From Trichomonas vaginalis G3 (Eukaryota > Parabasalia > Trichomonadida > Trichomonadidae): 64,000 nt of DNA. Within the stretch, counting starts at the first letter, position 1. Each line of letters opens with the position of its first letter. A model generated the notes under the pieces. It did not search any database and was not told the origin of the DNA. It saw nothing but the letters and a program-made list of their open reading frames with translations. The position numbers were made by a program, and so were the translations under genes. Shown here in pieces: positions 1 to 9,079 of the stretch. The stretch spans positions 14,380,205 through 14,444,204 of the forward strand of contig NC_067206.1 in NCBI RefSeq assembly GCF_026262505.1, given 5' to 3'.

Positions 1-12
1 CCTTATACAAAT

Positions 13-60
13 TTCAAAAACTTGGGTGCAATCAGTTCTGATTGCACCCAAGTTTTTGAA
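13..60. repeat. Perfect 23-bp inverted repeat with 2-nt loop
   Basis: The arms at 13-35 and 38-60 are exact reverse complements separated by TT, so the strand could fold into a long hairpin. The core is GGGTGCAATCAG with CTGATTGCACCC. No gene is attached to it. It lies to the left of the transposase remnant at 543-1040 and may belong to that transposon, but the other end of that element is not visible. Confidence 0.9.
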
Positions 61-542
61 CTTTCCATTAACAATTGTTCAATCACATTTATACAACCCA
101 AATCTATACCAATCATACTCTTATTCATACATCATATTTTAAAAACTTTTTTGCAATATGATGTTATTGCAACAATTTTTTTTCTTTTCTACTTCCAATT
201 AGCACCTTAAAAACATTAGACACAATCACTGGCTCATATGCTCCTATTCTGAATCTAACACTATGCAAATTTATACAATTCTCCACAAATCTTACATTCA
301 TTTTAATTTCAACGACCATTATTACCACAAAGAATCTTACCTTCCCTACAAAATCTAACTATCTATCAATTTAAAAAATGTTACAAAATATTAAATGATT
401 TTTTTTCTATACGTAATTTAAAGTTCTTAAACTCTCAGCATCAGAATATCCTTACATAGCTTAGCTATATATCGTATTACTTTATGAATAAAAAAATTAT
501 TTAAATTATAATAAAATGTTTATTCGTATTTTTACTTTATTT
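61..542. other. Gene-free AT-rich stretch
   Basis: No supportable coding frame or RNA gene is visible. The only structured sequence nearby is the hairpin at 13-60. It is probably part of, or a flank to, the transposon whose broken transposase starts at 543. Confidence 0.5.
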
Positions 543-1128
543 TTAGTTACGAGGCTGTATTTCGAACTCAGGATTTGGGTTTAAGTCCTTTGTCCATTTA
601 GGACCCTGGTCCCAAATTGATTTTGGAGTAGGTTTTCCACCGAAAAGATCTTTAAGAGCTGTATGAACCCATACTGTGTTGTATTCTTCTATTGCGTGAG
701 GTAAAAATTCTCTTATTTCGATAAAATCTGGGCGAGCCGAAAAGATTGTTTGCCAAAAACGTTCTATTTTACCATTTAACTGTGGTGTGTAAGGTTCTGT
801 CCGATGGTGTTGAATGCCATTTACTTGAAGAACGTTTTTGAAGTCCTTTCCTGTAAATTCGCATCCATTATCTGTCAAAAGTTCGTATGGAATAATTTTA
901 ATAGAGTCGATAGGAAGTCTTTTTGCCAATAGAATATTCAAGATATGCCGTAATATAAATCTGATTTTCATTTGGCAGATCCACTTCTTGTCTTTCCATT
1001 TTTTTTGAATCAATTTATACAAATAAACTATAAAACACAAAATTATTATTTTATAATATAATTCTTAGATAATACATCCGATATGTAAAGTGTCAAAAAT
1101 GAATTGAACCGAATTTTCATGCATTACA
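543..1128 (-). mobile_element. Right end of an internally deleted IS481/IS3-like DDE transposon
   Basis: The reverse-strand frame at 543-1040 encodes the C-terminal half of a DDE (rve-fold) transposase: LLTDNGCEF, then PYTPQLNGKIERF with exactly 35 residues between the Asp and the Glu, then GPKWTKDLNPNPEFE near the C-terminus. It is clearly related to the full-length transposase at 6779-7750. The region carrying the first catalytic Asp is absent. The sequence at 961-1128 is a nearly identical inverted copy of 60605-60773; it carries the element end (TGTAATGCATGAAAA on the reverse strand) and the family's start (MERQEVDLPNENQ). After that short N-terminus the sequence jumps into the C-terminal half, so this is an internal-deletion derivative that cannot make active transposase. 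Confidence 0.8.
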
Positions 1129-1762
1129 GAATTGTTGGCTATGATGTGGATAGCCGCTGCCAGACCAAATGAATTAACCGTTGTGAATAACGTTTCTGAA
1201 TCTTTATTTAAAAAAGATAAAATATCACGATTTTGGCTGCGTTAAATCAAAGAATTGATGTTTTTGTCAAAAATCTTTAGAAGAAGTTGCACCCAATTAC
1301 TTTTATCGTATTAAAAACGATTTACTTCAAACAGGTTTTATTCCTTCAATTAGAATTCGCGAGCCTCGATTGACAGATTATAAAACAAATTGAAAAGAGA
1401 AGTTCAATCACGTTATACCAAGTATTAAATTTTTGTTCAGAATCAAGAAGCCAATTTGAATTCATTAGATTTTTATTGGAAATGCTGAAGAAAAAACTTT
1501 CTCAAATAAATGAGAAGATACAAAATTCAATTACATATTTAAGATCGTTTGAAATTCTAAATGAATTGTTAGATACGTATATGTTAGAAAATTAATGAAT
1601 TTTGTTATAATTCTCCAGATTATATTTTAGAACATTTCGAAGAATTTTTGGAGGATTTCAAAGAAAAGAATAATTTAATAGACTAAAAAATATTATTTTT
1701 ATTTATTGTGAATTTTAAATTGTCACTTTTTAAGTGTTACTCCCTATTGAAAGTGTCACTTT
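1129..1762 (+). pseudogene. Decayed coding remnant, unidentified
   Basis: Short forward-strand coding-like stretches in different frames (for example MMWIAAARPNELTVV near 1140-1190 and RFLLEMLKKKLSQINEK near 1465-1515) are interrupted by stops. They look like one decayed gene or unrelated fragments, and I recognise no family. The right part (about 1735-1775) carries several copies of a GTGTCACTTTTT-like string of the kind that recurs at transposon ends in this window. Confidence 0.3.
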
Positions 1763-2047
1763 TTGGGTGTCACTTTTTCGAAAATTCTTATATACTCAGA
1801 CAAAATAGCAGGTTATTCTTATGATGATTTATTAAATAGCCATTTGTCATTTTGGGATGCAGCCAAGAGTTATGGATTAATAGAGTCTGGCGAAGAAGCC
1901 AAAATTTCTTTAATAAAAGCAATAAAGCAGGGTAATAAATATTTGAATCCTGATGTATTTGGATTTGACTATCGCTATAATGGACAAATAAAGAGAGAAG
2001 TTATTTCCTTCATTGATGCAAAACATGGAATAAAAGGATGGATTTAA
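1763..2047 (+). CDS. Small hypothetical protein or gene fragment (94 aa)
   Basis: This open frame has non-repetitive, plausible protein composition, for example SHLSFWDAAKSYGLIESGEEAK and VISFIDAKHGIKGWI in pieces. I recognise no family. It sits between transposon remnants and directly after GTGTCACTTTTT repeats, so it may be the tail of a decayed gene rather than a functional one. The start is uncertain because the first codons are formed by the repeat sequence. Confidence 0.3.
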   Translation: MGVTFSKILIYSDKIAGYSYDDLLNSHLSFWDAAKSYGLIESGEEAKISLIKAIKQGNKYLNPDVFGFDYRYNGQIKREVISFIDAKHGIKGWI

Positions 2048-2483
2048 ACCTCAAATCGATTCAATCCCATAAAAAGTAATTTTCGGATTAATCAAAGGAT
2101 ATGCATCAAGTTATTCATTTCCCAATGTATTGCAATGAAACAAGATACTACTATTAATATCTTTTATTTACTCTCGCTCATGCTGAAATCTCCAAGTGGA
2201 TATAATACATATGGTGTTGATTTAGAGAATTTTGATACATATGATACATTTGGGTCTGAATTGGTTTATCGTAACCCAAATGAGAGCATACCAGATCAGG
2301 AAAAACATACCAAACATAACAAATGCTTATCTTGCATTATATTACGTCATCCAAACAAATGGATCAGATTGTCAAATCGATTTTCAAAATAATTTCAATA
2401 TTATCGAATGTAAAGCGTTCTTGTGAGTCATATTCCTTGCATCTGAGACACATTGTATGCGCAAGCACTTTTTATTTAAAACA
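2048..2483 (+). other. Gene-poor stretch with weak coding-like fragments
   Basis: Two overlapping short frames (2135-2392 and 2232-2426) cover repeats of ATACATATGATACAT type and have no recognisable motif. The frame at 2232-2426 contains a plausible segment (NITNAYLALYYVIQTNGSD), so this could be the decayed continuation of 1763-2047. The last 15 bp (2469-2483) are the left target-duplication candidate of the element that starts at 2484. Confidence 0.3.
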
Positions 2484-2884
2484 TGTTGTGCATGAAAAAT
2501 AGCGTGACTTCACTTTTGACAAAAGTGACACTATTTCTGATGGTTTTGTCATTTATTTGTCAGATTTATAAATGGATAATAATGCTGTAAATCAGATATT
2601 AATTAAAAATATTTAAGATTTATGTTTGAATTGAAAAGCAAAATGATATTTTTTTAATTGAAAAACGTTAATATCTGATATTTTGAAGTTTGTAATATTT
2701 GTTAGTATCTTAAATTATTGAATGCATACGTTTTTTATGTTCTCAATTTTAAAAAAATTGTGAAGAATTTAGTTTTTTGGAGATGGATGTTTAATATTGG
2801 CAAACCCAAATTTTAGCTAAAAGTGACAGGGGAAAAAAACGTTTAGTATTAAAAAAAGACCGATGAGAGCTTCGTTCGAAATAT

Positions 2885-2946
2885 AGAGGGAACTGAGAAT
2901 GCGCAACCATTCTCAGGGAATATTGGATGCTATTCCCGTTCCCTCT
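2885..2946. repeat. Three-stem cruciform-forming inverted repeat
   Basis: An outer stem AGAGGGAA (2885-2892) pairs with TTCCCTCT (2939-2946). Between them sit two further hairpins: CTGAGAATG with CATTCTCAG (2893-2901 and 2908-2916) and GGAAT with ATTCC (2917-2921 and 2932-2936). The result is a T-shaped fold. It lies about 90 bp inside the left end of the MULE. Confidence 0.85.
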
Positions 2947-2987
2947 GTATGGAAAATTGAGGTTTTCAAAGGGAGTTAAAATAATAT

Positions 2988-3340
2988 CAAATTTATACTA
3001 ATTTACTTCAAAATACAAAAGTATTTGACAGCTAAAATTAGTTACTTTAGCAAGCCTATCAATACCCTTTTACGATTATTGCTACTTTTTCGAAATAAAA
3101 GTAAAAACAAATTTATACTAATTTACTTCAAAATACAAAAGTATTTGACAGCTAAAATTAGTTACTTTAGCAAGCCTATCAATACCCTTTTACGATTATT
3201 GCTACTTTTTCGAAATAAAAGTAAAAACAAATTTATACTAATTTACTTCAAAATACAAAAGTATTTGACAGCTAAAATCGGTTACTTTAGCAAGCCTATC
3301 AATACCCTTTTACGATTATTGCTACTTTTTCGAAATAAAA
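2988..3340. repeat. 120-bp tandem repeat, three copies
   Basis: Three nearly identical 120-bp units begin at 2988, 3108 and 3228; only a few bases differ in the third copy. The period is a multiple of three, so a forward open frame of 136 codons (3025-3435) spans the array, but it is a by-product of the repeat and has no protein-like features. The array lies downstream of the transposase stop, inside the MULE. Confidence 0.9.
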
Positions 3341-3419
3341 TAAATTTATTATCAAAAAACCTTTTTTTCTTAGTAAAAATAAAAATGTTATTTTATATCA
3401 AGTTTTTATTCATAAATTT

Positions 3420-5014
3420 TTATAATGTTGTATAAATTTGAAGGTGGAAATCTGTAATAATTTTATCTTGAAAAGACTTGGCATTCTCAACAATGAATTG
3501 AGGGGTATTGCATCCAAATTCTGTAATTTGCGTGAGAATACTAAGCTTGATTTCCATTGGGATACTTAATTTCGAAAAATACTGGGTCATTCGTTTTTGA
3601 ACCTTTGCTGCCTTGACAACTTTATCAAGTAGGTCATCTAAACCCAATTGAAGCGTATTTAAGTTTGCTGATGAGTTAACTATTAACGATTTAATTTTAT
3701 CAGTGAGCATTATACATTTTTCTGTATCCAGTCTGATTGTAGACTTTTTTGGCTTTTTTTCAGATGGCAACGGATTTGGAATTTTGTCTCTGAGCCTTAT
3801 ATCTTGAGAAATTCTGTAATAAAATGAAGGAACGATAAAATCGATTAATTTCATCACAAATCGATCAAATCTCATGAAAATTGTTCCGCCAAAGTAGTAA
3901 TATTTAATTTTTTTGTTAATCGATTCTGAAATGTTATTTGTGAGAGCTAAATTTTCATCTCTTTCAGCGGCTGTCCATCTTTCTTGGTTTGATATCCATT
4001 GATTTTGTATGTATTTTGAAAATTCTGGGAATTTTTCGGCTATTTCCAGAATTTTTTTGAACGTTGGTTCAATCCATTCTTTCTTGCCATTTCTGCCGTA
4101 TGCAAGATAGTTCATTTTTGTATCTAATATCAATTTGTCTGAACTCTCAAATGCATAATCTTTCAAATTTTTTCTGAACGCCCTCATTACATGAACTGCA
4201 CACCAATGAAGGATAACTTCTGGAAAAGAGTTGATAATCGCATTTTCGATTTCTTGTGCACAATCTGACATAAAATATTTTGGTTTTACTTTTGCCCAGT
4301 TAAAAAATGCCTTGAGACAGAATGCAATATTTTCTGAAGTGTTTGGATAAACGACAAATTGAAAAATTGGGAATGCATGTGTATTTGGAAATTTGGCTGA
4401 TATCATGTAAAACAACATTTTAAATTCAAGTAATGAATGGGTTGCATCAATAAAATGCTCTTTCACAATTTTGATTATGTCCAGAAATTTGAAAGAAGCA
4501 TAATAAAAGATTAATTTCTTTGGTTTGTTGTAATTATCGACATCGAAATAAATTAAATCTTTTGGTGACTCTTGTTCTTTGATACCCTTAAATAATTGAG
4601 TTGACTTGAATTGATTATCATCGTACTTTTGAATACCTTTGATCTTTTTATTTCCTTTTTCCTGAATTGTTTTCATTTGATCTGAAGATGCATTCAAAAA
4701 AGATGGCCTGTTAAGTGGATCATCCAGATCAAGTTTTTTGTCGCATTCAATTTGAGCCATTTTCGGATCACCCCCTGTTTTATAAAATTAATAAGTACCC
4801 GACGATAGCATTGTGATAATGTGTGGTATTTCTTTGTCTCATCTTTGATTTGATTGTGATTATGTGTTCCATTATATTCTGTTAGGATATATTCTTCATC
4901 ATCCTTTAGAAATGAGATACATGCTTCACATTTATCTGCACTGCACCTGAATTTTAATTTTGTTCCCCCTAAATTTGGATTTTTTTTAATTGATATGGAC
5001 AACCTGCATGGCAT
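3420..5014 (-). pseudogene. MULE transposase, frameshifted
   Basis: The N-terminal part (4694-5014) encodes a FLYWCH/WRKY-GCM1-like zinc finger: a CSADKCEAC Cys pair followed by NGTHNHNQ, the His pair used by MULE DNA-binding domains. The downstream part (3420-4760) holds the MULE catalytic domain: HFIDATHSLLE for the first Asp, YFMSDCAQEIE for the second, the CAVHVMRAF Cys/His motif, and NNISESINKKIK with the Glu. The two frames overlap by 67 bp in different registers, so one frameshift separates the DNA-binding domain from the catalytic core. The C-terminal region resembles those at 8460-8867 and 62761-64000. The source element is 2799-5854. Confidence 0.88.
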
Positions 5015-5596
5015 TCGTTATCAATGACAGCTTTCATAGCATCTATATAAGATAGCCTTTCTTTAAGTTCGCATGGTGCATCGATATGCATCAAAAAAAT
5101 GAAATGAAATTTCAATATCAAAAAAAGCACAAAATTTGAAAAAAATTCACAAATCTCGGTTTCTGAAAGAAAATGGCCTCTTAAACTTTGTGCATATATT
5201 CATCTATAAGACACATTGTATCCATATATTATTTAGCCAACACAACTTATCTGGTATCGAGAAAATTCAAAAAAAGCACAAAATTTGAAAATTGCTCGGT
5301 TCTACATTCAAAATAAATTTCATTAATTTTTAAGTACATATTAAGGTACTTATCTTCTACATATATAATCTTCATTAGATATATACATGATAAATAAAAT
5401 TCATAAAACATTAAAAATCAAAAAATTAGATGAACCTTGGCAATTAAACTTTATTAAATAATAGCTGTTTATAAATTATATTATATTATCATTTAATATT
5501 ATTTTGATAATGAAGATTTTATTTTGCAATAATATAAACGAAATTTTTTACCTTATGAACTTTTGATGGAAATATGCAAATTTAAAATAATAAAGA
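5015..5596. other. MULE interior without gene
   Basis: AT-rich sequence between the transposase start and the repeats near the right end. Short direct repeats of a string ending AAAAAAGCACAAAATTTGAAA occur near 5110-5150 and 5265-5295. A possible continuation of the transposase N-terminus upstream of 5014 is not readable as an open frame. Confidence 0.5.
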
Positions 5597-5720
5597 AAGC
5601 CGCGAGCGAAGCGATCGGCTTAGTTCGAAGATTTTGATTCAAATCTTTGCTGATCTGTAATTCGCGGAAGCCGCGAGCGAATCGAGCGGCTTAGGTCTAA
5701 GATTTTGATTCAAATCTTTG
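5597..5720. repeat. GC-rich palindromic repeat, two units of about 71 bp
   Basis: Two copies of an AAGCCGCGAGCGAA-type quasi-palindrome ending in CGGCTTAG occur at about 5597-5622 and 5668-5693. Each is followed by a copy of GATTTTGATTCAAATCTTTG, itself an inverted repeat. The same GC-rich core appears three times at 62140-62306 with a similar 70-bp period, inside another MULE. It stands out against the AT-rich background. Confidence 0.85.
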
Positions 5721-6106
5721 CTTATATTCCTTAAATTCTTTATGAAACTCGCAACAGTTCCATAAAAAATTTTAAATTTTAAACTGTCGAAATTACCGAT
5801 CGGTAATCACACCCTTCACGGGTGTGTCACTTTTAGCTAAAATTACCCCTACTCGTTTAATATTTGTGAGTGAGAATGCAAGCAGGAGTTTGGTACTTTA
5901 AGGCTAAGTTGAGATAGATTTCCCATTATATTATCTGTGAATATATTGTTTGAAAATTCAAGATATAAAAATATATTATCAAAAAATTTTATATTTTTAA
6001 ATACAATAGGGTGGAAATATAGTACGATGAGATAGCAATGATTATTTATAATGGGGGTAATCTGAAGATAAGTAGCAAATTTTATGCGATTTTGATTGGG
6101 AGTTGG

Positions 6107-6282
6107 GGGTGTGAGTACTATAGCATGTAATAGTATCTCACACCCTCCAATTCTTCCTATGGCGCCGAAAAATTTTTGGTGAAATGCGACGACATTTCAC
6201 CAAAAAATTTTCGGCGCCATATAGAGAACTATAGTCTGCGAGGTACTGATTCTATCTATGTACCTCGCAGACCATAGTTCTC
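6107..6282. repeat. Three consecutive long hairpins
   Basis: Hairpin 1 (6107-6145) pairs GGGTGTGAGTACTAT with its complement with one bulged T. Hairpin 2 (6159-6220) has 27-bp arms with one mismatch, starting ATGGCGCC and ending GGCGCCAT around an 8-nt loop. Hairpin 3 (6224-6282) has 23-bp arms with one mismatch, starting GAGAACTAT and ending ATAGTTCTC around a 13-nt loop. They lie downstream of the transposase stop inside the transposon at 5865-8074. Confidence 0.92.
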
Positions 6283-6778
6283 AGCCAAAATGTCAAAAAT
6301 TTCGGAAATTCGAAATAATTTTTTTTAGAAAAAATTAACCGTTTAACATAATATTTATAATATTGCTTATTCAATTAGACGGATTAAAAATTATATGTTT
6401 TCTTTTTATTTTTTCAATTAAATTATTAGCTGACCCGAATTTGTATAAGTTTTTTAAAATAGATATCAAAAATTAAATATAAAAAAGAAAACAATTAAGA
6501 ATATTAAAGTAAATTCTTTATTAAGAAACAATAAAATGAAAATATAAAACTTTGTATGATTTGAGTGGATATTGAGAGTAATTTGTGAGCGTGCTTCGGC
6601 TGCATCCGCTAATTCCTTCTTCATTCTTAACATTCTTTGTTTTATTTAGAACTATATTATCTTATTTCTAAAAATAATACTGAATTTTTTAAAAAATCCA
6701 AATGTAATAAATGTAAGTGTTTATTCCTTAACTTCCTTTTTGTGATTTTTTGAATTTTCTTGTTTTTGAAATTATTTG
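6283..6778. other. Transposon interior, no gene
   Basis: AT-rich sequence between the hairpin cluster and the transposase stop codon. I see no coding frame; it probably serves as the transposase 3' flank. Confidence 0.5.
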
Positions 6779-7750
6779 TTAATCTCTAAGATTTTTTTCG
6801 AAGCCTGGTTCAGCGCAGAGATCTTTTGTCCATTTGGGGCCTCTTTCCCAGGCCTCAAATGGAGTCAATTTCTCCCCAAAGAGTTTGAATAATGCGGAGT
6901 GTTTCCATACCCTATTATACTGGGAAACAACATTGGGGATGAACTCAAAGACGTTCACTCCAGGGTTTGTCTTGAAAAGAGTCTCCCAACTCCTTTCAAT
7001 TTTTCCATTTTCCTCTGGAGAGTACGGATGAGTTTTGAAATGTTTTATATTGAATTCTTGGCAAACCGCTTCAAAATCTTTTCCAATGAATTCTGTTCCA
7101 TTATCTGTGAGAATTCCATGTGGAACTAATTTGACTAAATCAATTGCGTGACGAAATACTCTGGCAGTATTTTTCATTTCTTTTGTATCGAAAACATCCC
7201 AGCAAATAATGTATCTGCTTCTGTCATCAAGAAATGAAATTAAATATTGAAGGTTACCGTTATCGTCCTTCAGAAATTTCAAATCAGTATGCCACAATTG
7301 ATTAACATATTGAGCAACGTATTCATGTGGATGTTCGTCGATTTTCTGATGCCTGTGAAATGTAAACAAATGTTGTTGATTGAAAATTTTGAAAGCATCG
7401 TTGAATGTAAATCTTTCGACTTTTTCGAAATATGATTCTTTGATCCTTTTGTATCCAATGTCATATTGTGCTTTAATTTCCAAAACTTTGTATACATCTT
7501 CCTCAAAAATTTTTTTCTTTGGTCTTCCTCTTTCTTTTATTGGATAGCCGAGTAGTACGAAAATTTTTTTCAAACGTTCTTTTCCTATTGAAAGTGTTTT
7601 TGCCGTATCTTCGAGAGTTACATTTGGATTATTAATGTATTCTTGATATTTTTCTTCAATTACGTTGAGAACCTGATCGGCGGGAACGGTTGGGAGTTGA
7701 AAAGTTTTAAGATCTTCTGGGTTTTCGAGACGAACCAAGATGTCTTCCAT
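6779..7750 (-). CDS. DDE (rve-fold) transposase, IS481/IS3-like, 323 aa
   Basis: Cut-and-paste transposase of a plain DNA transposon. Residues about 45-80 (TLEDTAKTLSIGKERLKKIF) look like a helix-turn-helix, followed by a GRPKKK basic hinge. The catalytic core follows: QLWHTDLKFL (first Asp), GILTDNGTEF (second Asp) and YSPEENGKIERSWE with the Glu 35 residues beyond the second Asp, giving a complete DD35E triad. The C-terminus has the family signature GPKWTKDL, also present in the remnant at 543-1040. The frame is uninterrupted with an ATG start just inside the right end of the element, so it may be functional. It resembles bacterial IS481/IS3 transposases and the eukaryotic superfamilies named after them; exact superfamily placement is inferred. 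Confidence 0.88.
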   Translation of the reverse strand: MEDILVRLENPEDLKTFQLPTVPADQVLNVIEEKYQEYINNPNVTLEDTAKTLSIGKERLKKIFVLLGYPIKERGRPKKKIFEEDVYKVLEIKAQYDIGYKRIKESYFEKVERFTFNDAFKIFNQQHLFTFHRHQKIDEHPHEYVAQYVNQLWHTDLKFLKDDNGNLQYLISFLDDRSRYIICWDVFDTKEMKNTARVFRHAIDLVKLVPHGILTDNGTEFIGKDFEAVCQEFNIKHFKTHPYSPEENGKIERSWETLFKTNPGVNVFEFIPNVVSQYNRVWKHSALFKLFGEKLTPFEAWERGPKWTKDLCAEPGFEKNLRD

Positions 7751-8245
7751 TTTTTAATTTGTAAATTTTTCAATTTTTCAAGAGATAATTTAAAAATACT
7801 AGTTATTTGATAAAATTTGTTTATTTTAAATAAAACATTTTTTTTGAAAAAAATTATATTAATGATTTGAAGGCAAAAGCCAAAAACTTAATAGATAAAA
7901 CGCTCTTTCTATATAGATCAACTTCTATTATTAAATTTATAAAAATGGAGAGATTTTGCAAATTATTTTCTAATATATTATATTTATAATCATTTTATTT
8001 ATCCCATTAATAATTGTGAACCCAGAACATCTTCCCTTCAAAGTGCCAAGCATCAACACACATTCTCACTCACAAATTTTTAAAACTCATTGCCAAAAAT
8101 CTAAAAAACTCACAATTTTTTTTAAATTGATAACCCTCAAACCGTTTCCAATCAATAATTTGAGAGTCTATATGATAATGTAAAAGTTAAAACATTCAAG
8201 TATTTAAGTATTTCTTTAAAATATTAAGTTTTTTATTTTTCCAAT
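7751..8245. other. Transposon right end and host-element spacer, no gene
   Basis: 7751-8074 is the transposase 5' flank and right terminal repeat. 8075-8235 is AT-rich leftover of the older element at 2484-9301, and 8236-8245 (TTTTTCCAAT) is the left target duplication of the MULE derivative. Confidence 0.5.
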
Positions 8246-8390
8246 GAGAAAGGGACAGACTAGCCCATTGTCACTTTTTAATTTAGCAAATGAACGCTTA
8301 TGGAGTGGAGTTTTTGGGTAAATCTGATTTGCTTATAAATGAAATAAAATCAAAAGAAACCATATTGGCATTATATTATGCAAAAATAAA

Positions 8391-8596
8391 TGATCTTACT
8401 TAGTACTTTTAAAGTTAATTTCAGAAAAAATTTGACACAATGGTATCCGGCACATACAAGTGGTGTACAACCAAAATATAAGTTGGTTTAAACATATATT
8501 GCTATATCTCATGATCTTACTTAGTACTTTTAAAGTTAATTTCAGAAAAAATTTGACACAATGGTATCCGGCACATACAAGTGGTGTACAACCAAA
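8391..8596. repeat. 121-bp-spaced direct repeat inside MULE derivative
   Basis: About 84 bp starting TGATCTTACTTAGTAC recur at 8391 and 8512 with near identity. The duplication lies at the 5' edge of the retained transposase fragment and shows internal rearrangement of this copy. Confidence 0.85.
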
Positions 8597-8867
8597 TCTT
8601 CGACTCGATGAACTTGTCATCGAGTTATATTCCAGTGTTGTTCCTTCATTCCTGATTAAGTTGCAAATTAAAGGTCTGGATTCAGAGAGAAGTGTTAAAG
8701 TTATCAAAAAAGTCACAAGAGATTTCGAAGAAATGACACAATTTAAAAAAGTCGAATGCATCAGTATGCTTGAAGCTGTTCAGAAAGGTCTGAAAAATGA
8801 TACACTTGATCCCAACATTGTTTACTCAACATTAAAAATATTATTGCAAAGAAAACATTTGATTTAA
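8460..8867 (+). pseudogene. MULE transposase C-terminal fragment
   Basis: From about residue 40 (LRLDELVIELYSSVVPSF) to the end (ILLQRKHLI) the frame aligns with the C-terminus of the transposase at 62761-64000 (LRIDDVIIEIYTKVIPSF to LLQRTHFI). The zinc finger and the two catalytic Asp regions are missing. Codons before about 40 come from the rearranged repeat and are not part of the ancestral protein. Confidence 0.88.
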
Positions 8868-9079
8868 TAAACATTTAATTTATTATAATTAATTTTTTAT
8901 TACAGTATAGTAAAAAATGCTATAAATAAATTATTATATTTTATTAAAATGTGACTTTTAATAGTAAGTGAATAAAATAAATCAGGAATTGGGAAAGAAA
9001 TAAGGTTAATTAAAAATAATGAAAATTACAAGTTTAAGGTTAATGAAAAAGTGACAATGGGCGAGTTTGTCCCCCACTC

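Larger units (their letters stand above)
2799..5854 (-). mobile_element. MULE DNA transposon with 10-bp target-site duplication
   Basis: The sequence GTTTAATATT occurs at 2789-2798 and again at 5855-5864, a perfect 10-bp target duplication of the size expected for Mutator-like elements. Inside it the ends share the inverted core AATTTTAGCTAAAAGTGACA (left near 2808-2828, right near 5826-5848). The element is 3056 bp and carries a MULE transposase on the reverse strand (3420-5014), a 120-bp tandem repeat near its left end and GC-rich palindromic repeats near its right end. The transposase is frameshifted, so this copy is not autonomous. Confidence 0.88.
5865..8074 (-). mobile_element. IS481/IS3-like DDE transposon, possibly intact
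   Basis: Inverted ends TGTGAGTGAGAATG are visible at 5865-5878 and, on the reverse strand, at 8061-8074; similarity continues inward (TTGGTACTTTAAGG against TTGGCACTTTGAAGG). They enclose a complete 323-codon DDE transposase (6779-7750) and a cluster of three hairpins (6107-6282). The left end directly adjoins the target duplication of the MULE at 2799-5854, so the MULE inserted exactly at this element's boundary. I could not find a convincing target duplication for this element. Confidence 0.7.
8246..9079 (+). mobile_element. Non-autonomous MULE derivative with 10-bp target duplication
   Basis: TTTTTCCAAT (8236-8245) and TTTTTCCTAT (9080-9089) are target duplications differing at one base. 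The ends match in inverted orientation: GAGAAAGGGACAGACTAGCC on the left and, on the reverse strand, GAGTGGGGGACAAACTCGCC on the right, both followed by CATTGTCACTTTTT. The 834-bp element retains only the transposase C-terminus. The same terminal sequence begins the MULE at 61941, so both belong to one family. Confidence 0.88.

Noticed and set aside
22-210. 62-codon forward frame at the window start
   Set aside because: It overlaps the right arm of a perfect hairpin and is AT-rich noise without motif.
3025-3435. Forward 136-codon frame with three identical 40-residue units
   Set aside because: It is created by the 120-bp tandem repeat, whose period is a multiple of three; the composition is AT-driven and it runs into the convergent transposase 3' end.
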